This document shows positions 1 to 9,117 of a stretch of 51,931 nucleotides of DNA, piece by piece. Below the pieces are notes generated by a model that saw only the letters and a list, made by a program, of their open reading frames with translations, did no database searches and was not told the DNA's origin. The translations under genes and the position numbers were made by a program. This stretch comes from Bryobacterales bacterium (GTDB taxonomy: Bacteria; Acidobacteriota; Terriglobia; Bryobacterales; Bryobacteraceae): contig JAEUQF010000158.1 in NCBI GenBank assembly GCA_016789745.1, forward strand, positions 1-51,931, read 5' to 3'. Position 1 is the stretch's first letter, and each line of letters begins with the position of its first letter.

Positions 1-1101
1 ATCCTCGAAATCCCCGGTGCACTGCTCGTCGAACGCTGGAGCGCGCGCAAATGGTTCTCGCGCATCCTCATCACCTGGGGCTTCGTCTCCGCCGCCACGG
101 CCTTCGTCACCACACCCACCGAATTCAACATCGCCCGCTTCGTCCTGGGGGTCGCCGAAGCCGGCTTTTTCCCGGGCATCATCGTCTACTTCACGCACTG
201 GTTCCCGGCCCATCTCCGGGCCCGTGCCATGTCAGGCCTCGTCGTCGCTGTGCCGCTCAGCCTCGCTGTAGGAGCGCCTGTCTCGGCCCTGCTTCTCGAC
301 GTCACCTGGCTTAATCTCAAAGGCTGGCAGTGGCTCTTCATTCTCGAAGGCCTGCCCGCCGTACTGCTCGGCGTCATCACGTTCTTCATCCTGCCCGACC
401 GCCCACGGCACGCCAAATGGCTCACGCAGGAAGAGCGCGACTTCCTGGAATCCGAACTCGCCGCCGAAGCCAAAGCCAAGGAAGCCGTGCGCAAACTCTC
501 GATCCGCGATGCCCTTAAACTGCCCGACGTTTGGCTGCTCACCTTCGCTATCTTCGCCACCAATACCGGCGGCTACGCATTGGGCTTCTGGCTGCCCACC
601 ACTATCCGTAGCCTCTCCGGCGGCTCCGATCAGGCCGCACTCGGCTTCAGCGGCCTCTACTACCTCTGCGGCCTGGCGGGCGTCCTCTTCGCCGGCTTCG
701 CCTCCGATCGCCATGGCCAGCACAAGTGGCACTGCGCGGCGGCGATGGTTGGTTCCGGCCTCATGCTGGCTATGTCGTCCCTTAGCGGGCAATCCTTTCC
801 ACTCGTCATGATGTGGCTCTGCCTGACGGGCTTCCTGGCCTACCAATGGCCGCCTCCCTTCTGGGCGCTGCCCACCCTCGCCCTCACCGCCTCCGCGGCC
901 GCCGTCAGCATTGGTGTCATCAACATCTTCGGCAACCTCGCCGGATATGTCGGCAATCACATCATCGGCTTCATCCGCGGGCAGGGCGCCACCGACAGCC
1001 AGTGCCTTCTCTTCCTCGCCTCCTGCTACGGCCTGGGAGGCGTTATCGTAAGTTTTGTTCGCACCAAACGAAAAGCATCCTACTATGAGCAATCTGTTTG
1101 A
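1..1101 (+). CDS. MFS permease, ACS-like family (5' partial)
   Basis: Major facilitator superfamily permease of the inner membrane, most like the anion:cation symporter (ACS) group that imports organic acids. The reading frame is open from base 1, so the N-terminal part lies outside the window. About 366 residues are visible, with several hydrophobic helices and the phrase GVAEAGFFPG, typical of ACS members, followed by the loop HWFPAHLRARAM. A central hydrophilic loop (LPDRPRHAKWL...) separates the two six-helix halves. It heads an operon with an SDR gene, which starts 17 bases before this gene stops, and 2-oxoacid dehydrogenase genes. This suggests it imports the carboxylate or its precursor that they oxidise. 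The substrate cannot be read from the sequence. Confidence 0.88.
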   Translation: MLEIPGALLVERWSARKWFSRILITWGFVSAATAFVTTPTEFNIARFVLGVAEAGFFPGIIVYFTHWFPAHLRARAMSGLVVAVPLSLAVGAPVSALLLDVTWLNLKGWQWLFILEGLPAVLLGVITFFILPDRPRHAKWLTQEERDFLESELAAEAKAKEAVRKLSIRDALKLPDVWLLTFAIFATNTGGYALGFWLPTTIRSLSGGSDQAALGFSGLYYLCGLAGVLFAGFASDRHGQHKWHCAAAMVGSGLMLAMSSLSGQSFPLVMMWLCLTGFLAYQWPPPFWALPTLALTASAAAVSIGVINIFGNLAGYVGNHIIGFIRGQGATDSQCLLFLASCYGLGGVIVSFVRTKRKASYYEQSV

Positions 1102-1885
1102 TCTCAGCGGCAAAGTTGCCGTCGTCAGCGGAGCCGCCCAGGGCATGGGCCGCGCCATGGCCACCGCCATCGCCGAAGCCGGCGCCGATGTCATGCTCGT
1201 CGACATCAACATGACCGGCGCCACCGCCACGGCCGAGGCCATCCGCCAACTCGGTCGCCGCGCCGAAGTCGCGCAAGTCGATGTCTCCAACATCCAACAG
1301 ATCCGCGACCTGTTCCAACGCGTCGACCGCGAATTCGGCCGCATTGATTTCCTCGGCAACGTCGCCGGCGAGTCCATCATGGCGCCGCCCGAAGACATCG
1401 CCCTCGAAGATGTCGAACAGGTCTGGCGCAACCTGGTGTTCGGCCGCTTCTGTGCCTGCCAGGAAGCCGGACGCCGCATGTTGAAACAGCGCAGCGGCAG
1501 CATCGTCAACATCGGCTCGCTCGCCAGCATCACCGCCCTTGGCCGGGGCCACATCGCCTACAGCATGGCGATGGGGGCCGTCGCGCAGATGACCCGCGAG
1601 CTCAGCACGGAGTGGGCCGGCCACGGCGTACGCGTCAACGCCATCCTCCCCGCGCAGGTGCTGAATCCCGGCCTGGAAAAGCGCATCGCCGAATCGCCCG
1701 CCCTCCAGGACCGCTTCCTCAGCGGCATCCCCAGGGGCCGCATGGGAACGCCCGACGACATCAAGGGCCTCTCCGTCTTCCTCGCCTCCGACTCTTCCAA
1801 TTGGATCACCGGCGCGCTCATCCCCATGGATGGTGGCAACCTCGCCATGAACGGCGGCGGGTCGGTCCGTCACATCGCACAATGA
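1085..1885 (+). CDS. SDR-family protein lacking the catalytic lysine
   Basis: Short-chain dehydrogenase/reductase fold, 266 residues. The start is set at ATG 1085 (MSNLFDLSGK) because the fold begins there; an upstream in-frame ATG at 1055 would overlap the permease gene further. Visible motifs are the cofactor loop SGAAQGMGRA (residues 15-24), NVAG (92-95, usually NNAG), N116, S145 and Y159. The classical YxxxK is YSMAM, so the catalytic lysine position (163) is methionine. The rest of the fold, including the C-terminal DGG, is intact. The gene ends in an ATGA overlap with the E1 gene, so the two are translationally coupled. It may be a dehydrogenase with altered chemistry or a non-catalytic binding protein. 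NAD(P) and substrate preference are not evident. Confidence 0.88.
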   Translation: MSNLFDLSGKVAVVSGAAQGMGRAMATAIAEAGADVMLVDINMTGATATAEAIRQLGRRAEVAQVDVSNIQQIRDLFQRVDREFGRIDFLGNVAGESIMAPPEDIALEDVEQVWRNLVFGRFCACQEAGRRMLKQRSGSIVNIGSLASITALGRGHIAYSMAMGAVAQMTRELSTEWAGHGVRVNAILPAQVLNPGLEKRIAESPALQDRFLSGIPRGRMGTPDDIKGLSVFLASDSSNWITGALIPMDGGNLAMNGGGSVRHIAQ

Positions 1886-3849
1886 CCCACGAAGCCACTT
1901 ACCTCTACCGCACCATGCAACTCATCCGCACCGCGGAGGAGCAACTGGCGCGCTGCTTTGCGAAAGGCCTTATCCACGGCGCCTGCCACACCTACGTGGG
2001 GGAAGAAGCCATCGCCACGGGTGTCTGCGCCCACTTGCGCCCCGATGACGCCGTCTTCAGCACGCATCGCGGCCACGGCCATGCGCTGGCGAAAGGCGTC
2101 CCGGTCGCCGAGCTATTCGCCGAACTGTTCGGACGCGCCACCGGCTGCTCGCGCGGCCGCGGCGGCTCCATGCATCTGTTCTCACCGGAGATCGGCATGA
2201 TGGGCACCAGCGGCATCGTCGCCCCGTGCATCCTGCAAGCCGCGGGCGCAGGCTACGCCTTCCAGATCCTCAAGACCGATCAGGTAGCGGTCGCCTTCTT
2301 CGGCGATGGCGCCGCCAACAATGGGGCCTTCCACGAAGGTCTGAACCTGGCAGGCATCTGGAAGCTGCCCGTGCTCTTCGTCTGCGAGAACAACCAGTTC
2401 GCCACCGAAGTGCCGTTCGCCTACGCGGCCGCCAATCCCGACGTCGCCGCGCGCGCTCCGTACTACGGCATGCCCGGCATTGCCATTGACGGCAACGATG
2501 TCGTGGCGGTGACGGAAGCGGCGCGCACTGCGGTCGCCAGAGCCCGCGCCGGCGAAGGTCCCACGCTGCTCGAATGCCGCACCTACCGCACGCGCCCGCA
2601 CGCCGAAGGCATGGGCGATTATACCTACCGCACCCGCGAAGACGTCACCAGTTGGCGCGAGCGCTGCCCCATCAAACGCTACCGTTCCTACCTCATCGAA
2701 AGCCAGCAGGCGACTGACGAAGACCTCCAATCCATCAACGACACCGTCTCCAGCGAAGTGGCCGCCGCCAACACCGCCGCGGAGTCCGCCCCCTGGCCCA
2801 AGCCGGAAGACGCCACCACACACGTCTTCGCACCCGAACGCAAAACACCGCCGCCACCGGCACCCACGCCCGGCCGCGACCTCTCCTTTGCCGCCGCCAC
2901 GCTCGAAGCGCTCGACAGCGAAATGCAGGTGAACGACAAGATCTTCGTGATGGGCGAAGGCATCGGCATCCGGGGCGGCAACTTCGGCACCACCGCCGGC
3001 CTCTACGCCAAGTACGGCCCCCAGCGCCTGCGCGACACGCCCATCGCCGAGCGCGGCTTCACCGGCCTCGCCTGCGGAGCCGCCATGGCAGGCGCCCGTC
3101 CCATCGTCGACTTCATGTTCATTGATTTCCTCAACGATGCCTTCGGGGAAATCATCAACCAGATCGCCAAGATGCAGTACATGAGCAGCGGGCGCCTGAA
3201 GATGCCTTTGCTGCTGCGCGGCTGCATCGGCATCGGCCACTCCGCGGCCACGCATCACTCCGGCAGCTATTACAGCATCTACGGCCACATTCCGGGCCTG
3301 CGTGTGGTGGTGCCCTCCACGCCTTACGACGCCAAGGGCCTCATCACCCACGCCCTGCGCTGTGATGACCCCGTGCTGTTCCTGGAGCCGCGCGAACTCA
3401 TGTCTACCAAGGGCCCCGTACCCGCCGAATCCTACGAGATCCCCTTCGGCCAGGCCCGTATCCTCCGCGAAGGCAAGCAACTCACCGTGGTTGGCGTAGC
3501 ACTGATGGTACATCGCGCCTTAGCCGCCGCCGAACAACTCGCAGCCGAAGGTTTCAGCATCGAAGTGATCGACCCGCGCACCATCGCGCCGCTCGACACC
3601 GCCACCATCCTCCATTCCGTTGCCAAAACAGGAAGGCTGCTCATCGTGGAGGAGACCTTCCAACATTGCAGCCTCGGCGCCGAGATTGCCGCGCAAGTCG
3701 CCTCCGCCGGCTTCGACTCGCTCGACGCCCCCATTCGCCGGCTGAACGGCGCCGCGGCCCCCACGCCCTACAGCCCAACACTCGAAAAGGCCGTCATCCC
3801 CAACGTCGACACCATCGCAGACGCCATGCGCGCGTTGCTGCAGGAGTAA
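1882..3849 (+). CDS. 2-oxoacid dehydrogenase E1, fused alpha and beta subunits
   Basis: Thiamine-diphosphate-dependent E1 of a 2-oxoacid (or acetoin-type) dehydrogenase complex, 655 residues. The alpha part (about 1-300) has RGRGGSMHLF near 91-100 and the ThDP/Mg motif GDG(141)...NN(171). A proline-rich linker (about 310-332) joins it to the beta part (about 333-655), which has GEG at 358-360 and the conserved IAERGFTG around E390. E1 alpha and beta are usually separate proteins, though fused forms are known in several phyla. The ATG at 1882 overlaps the SDR stop codon; an open frame extends upstream inside the SDR gene but lacks E1 homology. The E2 gene follows 6 bases later. Branched-chain 2-oxoacid, pyruvate or acetoin specificity is undecided. 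Confidence 0.9.
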   Translation: MTHEATYLYRTMQLIRTAEEQLARCFAKGLIHGACHTYVGEEAIATGVCAHLRPDDAVFSTHRGHGHALAKGVPVAELFAELFGRATGCSRGRGGSMHLFSPEIGMMGTSGIVAPCILQAAGAGYAFQILKTDQVAVAFFGDGAANNGAFHEGLNLAGIWKLPVLFVCENNQFATEVPFAYAAANPDVAARAPYYGMPGIAIDGNDVVAVTEAARTAVARARAGEGPTLLECRTYRTRPHAEGMGDYTYRTREDVTSWRERCPIKRYRSYLIESQQATDEDLQSINDTVSSEVAAANTAAESAPWPKPEDATTHVFAPERKTPPPPAPTPGRDLSFAAATLEALDSEMQVNDKIFVMGEGIGIRGGNFGTTAGLYAKYGPQRLRDTPIAERGFTGLACGAAMAGARPIVDFMFIDFLNDAFGEIINQIAKMQYMSSGRLKMPLLLRGCIGIGHSAATHHSGSYYSIYGHIPGLRVVVPSTPYDAKGLITHALRCDDPVLFLEPRELMSTKGPVPAESYEIPFGQARILREGKQLTVVGVALMVHRALAAAEQLAAEGFSIEVIDPRTIAPLDTATILHSVAKTGRLLIVEETFQHCSLGAEIAAQVASAGFDSLDAPIRRLNGAAAPTPYSPTLEKAVIPNVDTIADAMRALLQE

Positions 3850-3855
3850 CGCCGC

Positions 3856-4917
3856 ATGCCAATCGAAATCACCGTTCCACGGCTCGGCTGGTCCGCCGAA
3901 GAAGGCACCTTCGCCGGATGGCTCAAGCAGCCCGGCGATACCGTCAGCAGTGGCGAACCGTTGTTCGCGCTCGAGAGCGACAAGGTCACCATGGAAGTGG
4001 AGTCGCTCGACAACGGCATCCTGGAAGTCGCGCCCGATTGCCCCGAACCCGGCGGCACTGTCGTCGTGGGCCAGTTGCTGGGCTACCTGACCACGGGCGA
4101 GCCACGGAAAGCCAATCTCCCCGCCAGCCCCAGAGCCAAAGCCGCGGCAAAACGCCTCGGTATCGACCTCACCACCATCACCCCCAGGCCCAACGCCCAT
4201 CGCATCATCGAAGCCGACGTCCTCAAAGCCGCACCGGCACCTGCGCTTACACCCAAGCCTCGCCATCGTATTGCCAGCAAGCTCGAGGAAAGCTTCCGCG
4301 CCCCGCACTTCTATCTGCAGGCGGAACCCAACGCCACCAACCTCGCCAGATTCCGAGAGGAGCTGCTCCCCATCCTCGAACAGAAGCACGGCGTCCGCGT
4401 CACCTACAACGACCTGCTCCTCAAAGCTGTCGCTCTCTCGCTACGAGCCGTCCCGCAAGTAAATGCCTACTGGCAGGACAACACCACCATCGCCAACCAC
4501 ACCACCGACGTCGGCCTTGCCGTGCAGACAGGCGACACCCTGCTGGTGCCCGTCATCCATGACGCAGACCTCCGGACGCTCGCTGAAATCGCCCACGAAC
4601 GCGAGCGCCTTATTCTTCGTTGCCAGCGCGGCGAAGCCAAGCCTGCTGACTTCGAAGGCGGCGGTGCTACCATCTCCAACCTCGGCTCCTACGGCGTCGA
4701 TCGTTTCCAGGCCATCCTCAATCCACCACAGGCCGCTATCCTCGCCGTAGGCCGGCTGGCCAAACGCCCCGTCGTCGAAGGCGATGCGGTCGTCGCACGT
4801 CTCACGCTGCCACTCACGCTATCGGTCGATCACCGGGTCGCCGACGGTGTCCTTGCCGCCAGGTTCCTCCAGAGCATCACCAGCCTGCTCGAATCGCCGT
4901 TACGGCTATTGCTGTAG
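3856..4917 (+). CDS. Dihydrolipoyl acyltransferase (E2)
   Basis: E2 component of a 2-oxoacid dehydrogenase complex, transferring the acyl group from lipoyl-lysine to CoA. It has 353 residues. An N-terminal lipoyl domain carries the modified lysine in ESDKVTMEVES (K43). A peripheral-subunit-binding segment at about 90-124 starts with SPRAKAAAKRLGIDL, but its usual GTGxxGRI reads PRPNAHRI. The catalytic domain ends with SVDHRVADG, giving H326 and D330 of the HxxxDG motif. With one lipoyl domain and short linkers it is smaller than most E2 proteins. The ribosome site is CAGGAG, overlapping the E1 stop. No E3 (lipoamide dehydrogenase) gene follows, so E3 is presumably supplied from elsewhere. Confidence 0.9.
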   Translation: MPIEITVPRLGWSAEEGTFAGWLKQPGDTVSSGEPLFALESDKVTMEVESLDNGILEVAPDCPEPGGTVVVGQLLGYLTTGEPRKANLPASPRAKAAAKRLGIDLTTITPRPNAHRIIEADVLKAAPAPALTPKPRHRIASKLEESFRAPHFYLQAEPNATNLARFREELLPILEQKHGVRVTYNDLLLKAVALSLRAVPQVNAYWQDNTTIANHTTDVGLAVQTGDTLLVPVIHDADLRTLAEIAHERERLILRCQRGEAKPADFEGGGATISNLGSYGVDRFQAILNPPQAAILAVGRLAKRPVVEGDAVVARLTLPLTLSVDHRVADGVLAARFLQSITSLLESPLRLLL

Positions 4918-4953
4918 TGTCGATACACACAGCACTATCCCCCAATCGCTGGA

Positions 4954-4982
4954 TTGAGCCGCTAACTGCATTCCGGTACACT
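4954..4982 (+). promoter_or_regulatory. Predicted sigma70-type promoter of the first tandem TonB receptor
   Basis: TTGAGC (4954-4959), 17-base spacer, TACACT (4977-4982). Transcription would start near 4989, giving a leader of about 140 bases. Spacing and sequence resemble the promoter before the second receptor at 8953-8981, which supports both calls. Confidence 0.5.
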
Positions 4983-5131
4983 TCTCGGGAACCCTTCAGA
5001 CTTTTGGGGACAACTCAGCAGCTTCCGTCCGCATAGCAGAGCCACCAATGCCTGCTGTCGATTTGGCGCGCATTTGCGTGCCTCATGCACGGTCGTTGTG
5101 TGTTTGTTTGAAGAATTGCCGAGGCTAGTCA

Positions 5132-8100
5132 ATGATTCACTGTCGAATTACATCCGCGCTCCTGGCTGGCATCCTGCTATTGCCCGTCAGCACTCTCGCC
5201 CAGTCTGGTGCCGGTGCCATCCAGGGCACAGTCCAGGATCTTACCGACGCATCCCTCCCCGGAGCCAAGATCCACGTCGTCAACACCAGGACAAACGTCG
5301 CCAGCGACACCACATCCAACGAGACCGGCTTTTACTCCGTACCCGGCCTCTTCGCCGGCACCTACACCGTCTCGTTCACTTCGCCAGGCATGAAGAACTT
5401 CGAGACCACCATCACGCTCCAGAACGCACAGGTCGTTGTCCTCAACCCCAAACTGACCGTCGGCGATGTCTCCGAGCGCGTCACCGTTGCCGCCGATAGC
5501 GTCCAGTTGGCCACCTACGACTCCGGTACCGTCAGCACCTTCCTCGATGCCAACCGCATCGACCAGCTTCCCCAAAACGGCCGCAACATCCTCGGCCTCG
5601 CCCAGAAGACCGTCCCCGGCCTGGAAGCCAACGGCACGCGCGCCAATGGCCTCATGGGCGAAGCGCTTGAATACTCTCAGGACGGCGCTCCCATGACCAA
5701 CCGCAACTTCGGCGGCGTCGCCAACACCGCGCAGTCCACTCTCCCTGACCCCGACGCCGTCCAGGAAGCCAAGTTCGAAACCCTCAACTCCTCGGCTCAG
5801 TTCTCCACGCCCGGCACCGTTATCCTCACCACCAAGTCCGGCACCAACCAGATCCACGGTACGTTCTTTGAAACCATGCGCAACAATTACTTCGGGATTG
5901 CGCGTGCCCGCCAGAATCCGTCGAACTTCGCCGCCCCCCACCTCGTTCGCAACGAGTTCGGCGCCAACGTCGGCGGCCCTGTCTACATTCCCAAGCTCTA
6001 TAACGGCAAGAACAAGACGTTCTTCTTCTTCGCATACGAGCGCTTTTCGCTGCGCCAGGATTCTAGCCAACTCGTTCGCGTCCCCACGCCCGCCATGCGC
6101 ACCGGCGACTTCTCCGGCCTTGTCAACGCACAGGGTGTGCTGCAGCAGTTGTACGATCCTTCCACCACCCAGAGCGCGGCCAACAGCTACCGCCGCCTCC
6201 CCTTCTCGAACAATCAGATCCCGATTAACCGCATTAGCCCGCTGGCGCGAACCCTGTATGCGGCCACGCCGCTGCCCAGTTCCACCGATAACCCGCTGAT
6301 CAACGCCAACCTGAACGACACCAACAAGACCATTCAGACGGTCCCCAACATCAACACCCGCGTCGACCACGTCTTCAACGAAGCCAACCGAGTCTATCTC
6401 CGCTACACCGATATCCGCCAGTTCCAGCAGGCCCTGCGCAACTACCCCAGCGCCTCCCCCGCAAACATCGAAGGCGGCGGCCTTCCCGCCGGCGCTACCG
6501 GTTATCAGGCCATCCCTGTTGCCACGGTCAGCCATGCTCTCGGCTGGTCCCACACCTTCTCTCCCACCTTCTATTCGGAAACCATCCTCAGCCAGCAGTG
6601 GCAATCGATGTACGTCGAAGGCAACCCCGCCTCGCAGGCCAACTACGAATCCATCCTCGGCCTGCCGAACAACTTCGGCCAGATTGGCTTCCCCGCCATT
6701 GGAACCAACCTGATCATGCCCTACGGCGGTTCCCAATGGAACTACGGCATGAACCAGCGCATCGATAACATCGATGAAAACCTCAACAAAATCTGGGGCA
6801 AGCACCAGTTTGCGTTCGGCGGCCGGATTCGCAACGAACGCTTCGGGTATCTATCGGACCGCTCGCCCGATGCCGTCGATTTCTCGGGCCTCGCCACCGC
6901 CCTCTACGATCCCACTACGGGTGCGCAGTACAACCGCCTGCCCAACACCGGCTACCAGGACGCGGACTTCTTCCTCGGTGCTGCTTCCAACTACAGCCAG
7001 CGTCTGAACTCCCCCTTCAATCGCTCCTCCCTCCGGGAATTCAACCTGTATTTCCAGGACAACTATCGCGTCAGCCGCAACCTCACGCTGAACCTGGGTG
7101 TCCGCTGGCAAGGGCACCCCGCGCCGCGTGCCGATGGCAACAATCACACATTCTTCGACATGAAGAACAACGCCATCGTCCTCAACCACCCGATGGAACA
7201 CTACTACAACATCGGCTACACCACGCCTGCGATCATCGAAAACCTCCGCAACCTCGGCGTGAAGTTCATGACGCCCGAACAGGCCGGCCTCCCCAAGGAA
7301 GGACTCAAAGGCTACTGGAACAACATCCTCCCGCGTCTCGGCTTTGCCTGGACTCCCTCCTTCGGCAAGAACGGCACGGTGGTCCGCGGGGGCTACGGCC
7401 GCTATATCTACCCCGTGCCCATCCGCAACTCGGTCCGCTACCTGACCTCCCTTTACCCGTTTACCGCGGCCTACACGCAGAACTTCAATTCCGCGCAGCA
7501 GTCGCCCGACGGACTCCCCAACTTCCTCCTCCGTTCCCCCGTTACCGTTGTCGCCGGACAGAACAGCCGTGACGTCGTGAACACCAGCACCACCAATGCT
7601 CTCCTGCCGGGCATTGCCATGAGCACCAGCCTCGATTCCGAATATCCCCCTGCCGTTGTCGACACCGCCAGCTTCACCATCGAGCAGCCGTTCAAGGATG
7701 GCTCGGTGATCCGTGCCACCTACGTCTATACGCATGGCAATAACCTCGACCAGAACTTCCAATACAACAACGCACCTTCGGCCTACGTGTGGATGACCCG
7801 TACCGGCACCGTTCCCCCTGTCGGTGCCTTGGCCTCAGTCGCCACCCGGCCCTATGACAACAGAACCTGGGGCGGCAACGTCGTCTCCACCAAGTACGGC
7901 TGGTCCAACAACAGCGCCCTCCAACTCAACTATCAGCGCAACTTCAAGAACGGCTTCGCCTATCAGGTCTACTACGTGTACTCCCGCGCCTTCCGCGTCG
8001 GCGGCAACACCTTCCGCGACAACATTCTCAACCCCGCCGCTACCTACGCTCCCGGCGTCCTGCCGTCCGGCCTGGACGTCGGCGACCCGCTCAAGCCCAG

Positions 8101-8833
8101 CCGCGAGTTCAATCGCTTCCAGAACTACGCTGTGGATGGCGCCATTCCGAAGCAGCGCCTTAATTTCAACGGCATCGTCGAAATTCCCGTCGGCAAGGGC
8201 AAGCGCTTCCTTGGCAATGCCAACCGCTTCGTCGACGCGGTTCTCGGCGGCTTCCAGTTCGCCTTCACCGGCCAAGTGGTGGCACAGGCCTTCCAGGTGA
8301 ACGACACGCACTGGGGTGAGTTCAACCAGCTTGAGGTCACCAAGACCAAGCAGAAGATCACGGACTGCCGTTCCGGCATCTGCCGCGAAGGTTTCCAATG
8401 GTTCAACGGCTACATCCCCCCGAATCTGGTCAACGCCGCCAGCCGCGGTGTCCAGGGTCTGCCGTCGGGCTACACGCCCTACATGACCCCCATCAACAAC
8501 ACGCCAGGCACGCCCCAGTTCGGCAACAACAACGTCAGCGTTCGCCTCAACAACGGCAGCAACGTGACCACCGCCTATAGCCCCGGCCCCTCCGGTCTGC
8601 ATCCGTTCGGCTTTATGACCCTCCAGGGGCCCTACAATTGGCAGACCGATATGTCGCTCTACAAGATCTTCCAGTTAACCGAACGCTGGAAACTGCGCTT
8701 CAACATTGACGCCTTCAATGCCTTCAACATGCAGGGACTCACCAACCCCGACGCCCTTACCGGCATCAACACCATGCAATCCAGCTACTGGACGCCGCGC
8801 CAGATCCAGCTCACCCTCCGCCTCTCTTTCTAA
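5132..8833 (+). CDS. TonB-dependent receptor, tandem copy 1
   Basis: Large outer-membrane receptor of the acidobacterial Oar/carboxypeptidase-regulatory type, 1233 residues. It has a signal peptide (cleavage after STLAQ, about 24), then a Cna-B/CarboxypepD_reg beta-sandwich (about 27-115: GAIQGTVQDLTDASLPGA onward), a plug region with LPQNGRNILGL, and a long beta-barrel with repeated aromatic strands ending in RLSF, a typical C-terminal barrel signal. The start ATG follows GAGG by 7 bases. It is nearly identical in protein sequence to the next gene. The main length difference is three residues near FPAIGTN, which is FPAINTNNSN in the neighbour. The imported substrate is unknown; related receptors in this phylum are assumed to take up oligosaccharides, peptides or metal complexes. 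Confidence 0.92.
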   Translation: MIHCRITSALLAGILLLPVSTLAQSGAGAIQGTVQDLTDASLPGAKIHVVNTRTNVASDTTSNETGFYSVPGLFAGTYTVSFTSPGMKNFETTITLQNAQVVVLNPKLTVGDVSERVTVAADSVQLATYDSGTVSTFLDANRIDQLPQNGRNILGLAQKTVPGLEANGTRANGLMGEALEYSQDGAPMTNRNFGGVANTAQSTLPDPDAVQEAKFETLNSSAQFSTPGTVILTTKSGTNQIHGTFFETMRNNYFGIARARQNPSNFAAPHLVRNEFGANVGGPVYIPKLYNGKNKTFFFFAYERFSLRQDSSQLVRVPTPAMRTGDFSGLVNAQGVLQQLYDPSTTQSAANSYRRLPFSNNQIPINRISPLARTLYAATPLPSSTDNPLINANLNDTNKTIQTVPNINTRVDHVFNEANRVYLRYTDIRQFQQALRNYPSASPANIEGGGLPAGATGYQAIPVATVSHALGWSHTFSPTFYSETILSQQWQSMYVEGNPASQANYESILGLPNNFGQIGFPAIGTNLIMPYGGSQWNYGMNQRIDNIDENLNKIWGKHQFAFGGRIRNERFGYLSDRSPDAVDFSGLATALYDPTTGAQYNRLPNTGYQDADFFLGAASNYSQRLNSPFNRSSLREFNLYFQDNYRVSRNLTLNLGVRWQGHPAPRADGNNHTFFDMKNNAIVLNHPMEHYYNIGYTTPAIIENLRNLGVKFMTPEQAGLPKEGLKGYWNNILPRLGFAWTPSFGKNGTVVRGGYGRYIYPVPIRNSVRYLTSLYPFTAAYTQNFNSAQQSPDGLPNFLLRSPVTVVAGQNSRDVVNTSTTNALLPGIAMSTSLDSEYPPAVVDTASFTIEQPFKDGSVIRATYVYTHGNNLDQNFQYNNAPSAYVWMTRTGTVPPVGALASVATRPYDNRTWGGNVVSTKYGWSNNSALQLNYQRNFKNGFAYQVYYVYSRAFRVGGNTFRDNILNPAATYAPGVLPSGLDVGDPLKPSREFNRFQNYAVDGAIPKQRLNFNGIVEIPVGKGKRFLGNANRFVDAVLGGFQFAFTGQVVAQAFQVNDTHWGEFNQLEVTKTKQKITDCRSGICREGFQWFNGYIPPNLVNAASRGVQGLPSGYTPYMTPINNTPGTPQFGNNNVSVRLNNGSNVTTAYSPGPSGLHPFGFMTLQGPYNWQTDMSLYKIFQLTERWKLRFNIDAFNAFNMQGLTNPDALTGINTMQSSYWTPRQIQLTLRLSF

Positions 8834-8843
8834 CCGCCGCAAC

Positions 8844-8887
8844 GCGGGCCTGGATACCACCGCTCCCTGACGGAAGTCCAGGCCCGC
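8844..8887 (+). terminator. Hairpin terminator after the first TonB receptor
   Basis: A perfect 11-bp stem, GCGGGCCTGGA (8844-8854) pairing with TCCAGGCCCGC (8877-8887), starts 10 bases after the stop codon and has a 22-base loop. Only a short T run (GTTTC) follows, so it may be a weak intrinsic terminator or an mRNA 3'-end stabiliser. It separates the two tandem receptor genes. Confidence 0.6.
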
Positions 8888-8952
8888 TCCGTTTCAATAC
8901 CCCGTTTGCATTACGTCACCCTCCCTCTGGTAAACACTAACCTCACTATCGG

Positions 8953-8981
8953 TTGAACGCCTACTCCGATCCGGGTATAAT
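8953..8981 (+). promoter_or_regulatory. Predicted sigma70-type promoter of the second tandem TonB receptor
   Basis: TTGAAC (8953-8958), 17-base spacer and a perfect TATAAT (8976-8981). Transcription would start near 8988, and a small hairpin (CTTCCC 8991-8996 with GGGAAG 9000-9005) would form right at the RNA 5' end. The leader before ATG 9118 is about 130 bases and shows no riboswitch I can recognise. Confidence 0.65.
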
Positions 8982-9117
8982 CCAGGACACCTTCCCCTTG
9001 GGAAGAATTGCTTCAGTTTCGTTCCCATTTCCCAGCGTCTTACCAGACCAGGCCGTCGCAGTACCCAGCTTGCGCGCCCGTGCGCGAAGCCCTGATTGAA
9101 TCTGCAGAGGTTAGTGA

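Noticed and set aside
1612..1881. N-terminal extension of the fused E1 protein
   Set aside because: It overlaps the well-conserved C-terminus of the SDR gene in another frame and has no E1 similarity; ATG 1882 fits coupling by ATGA.
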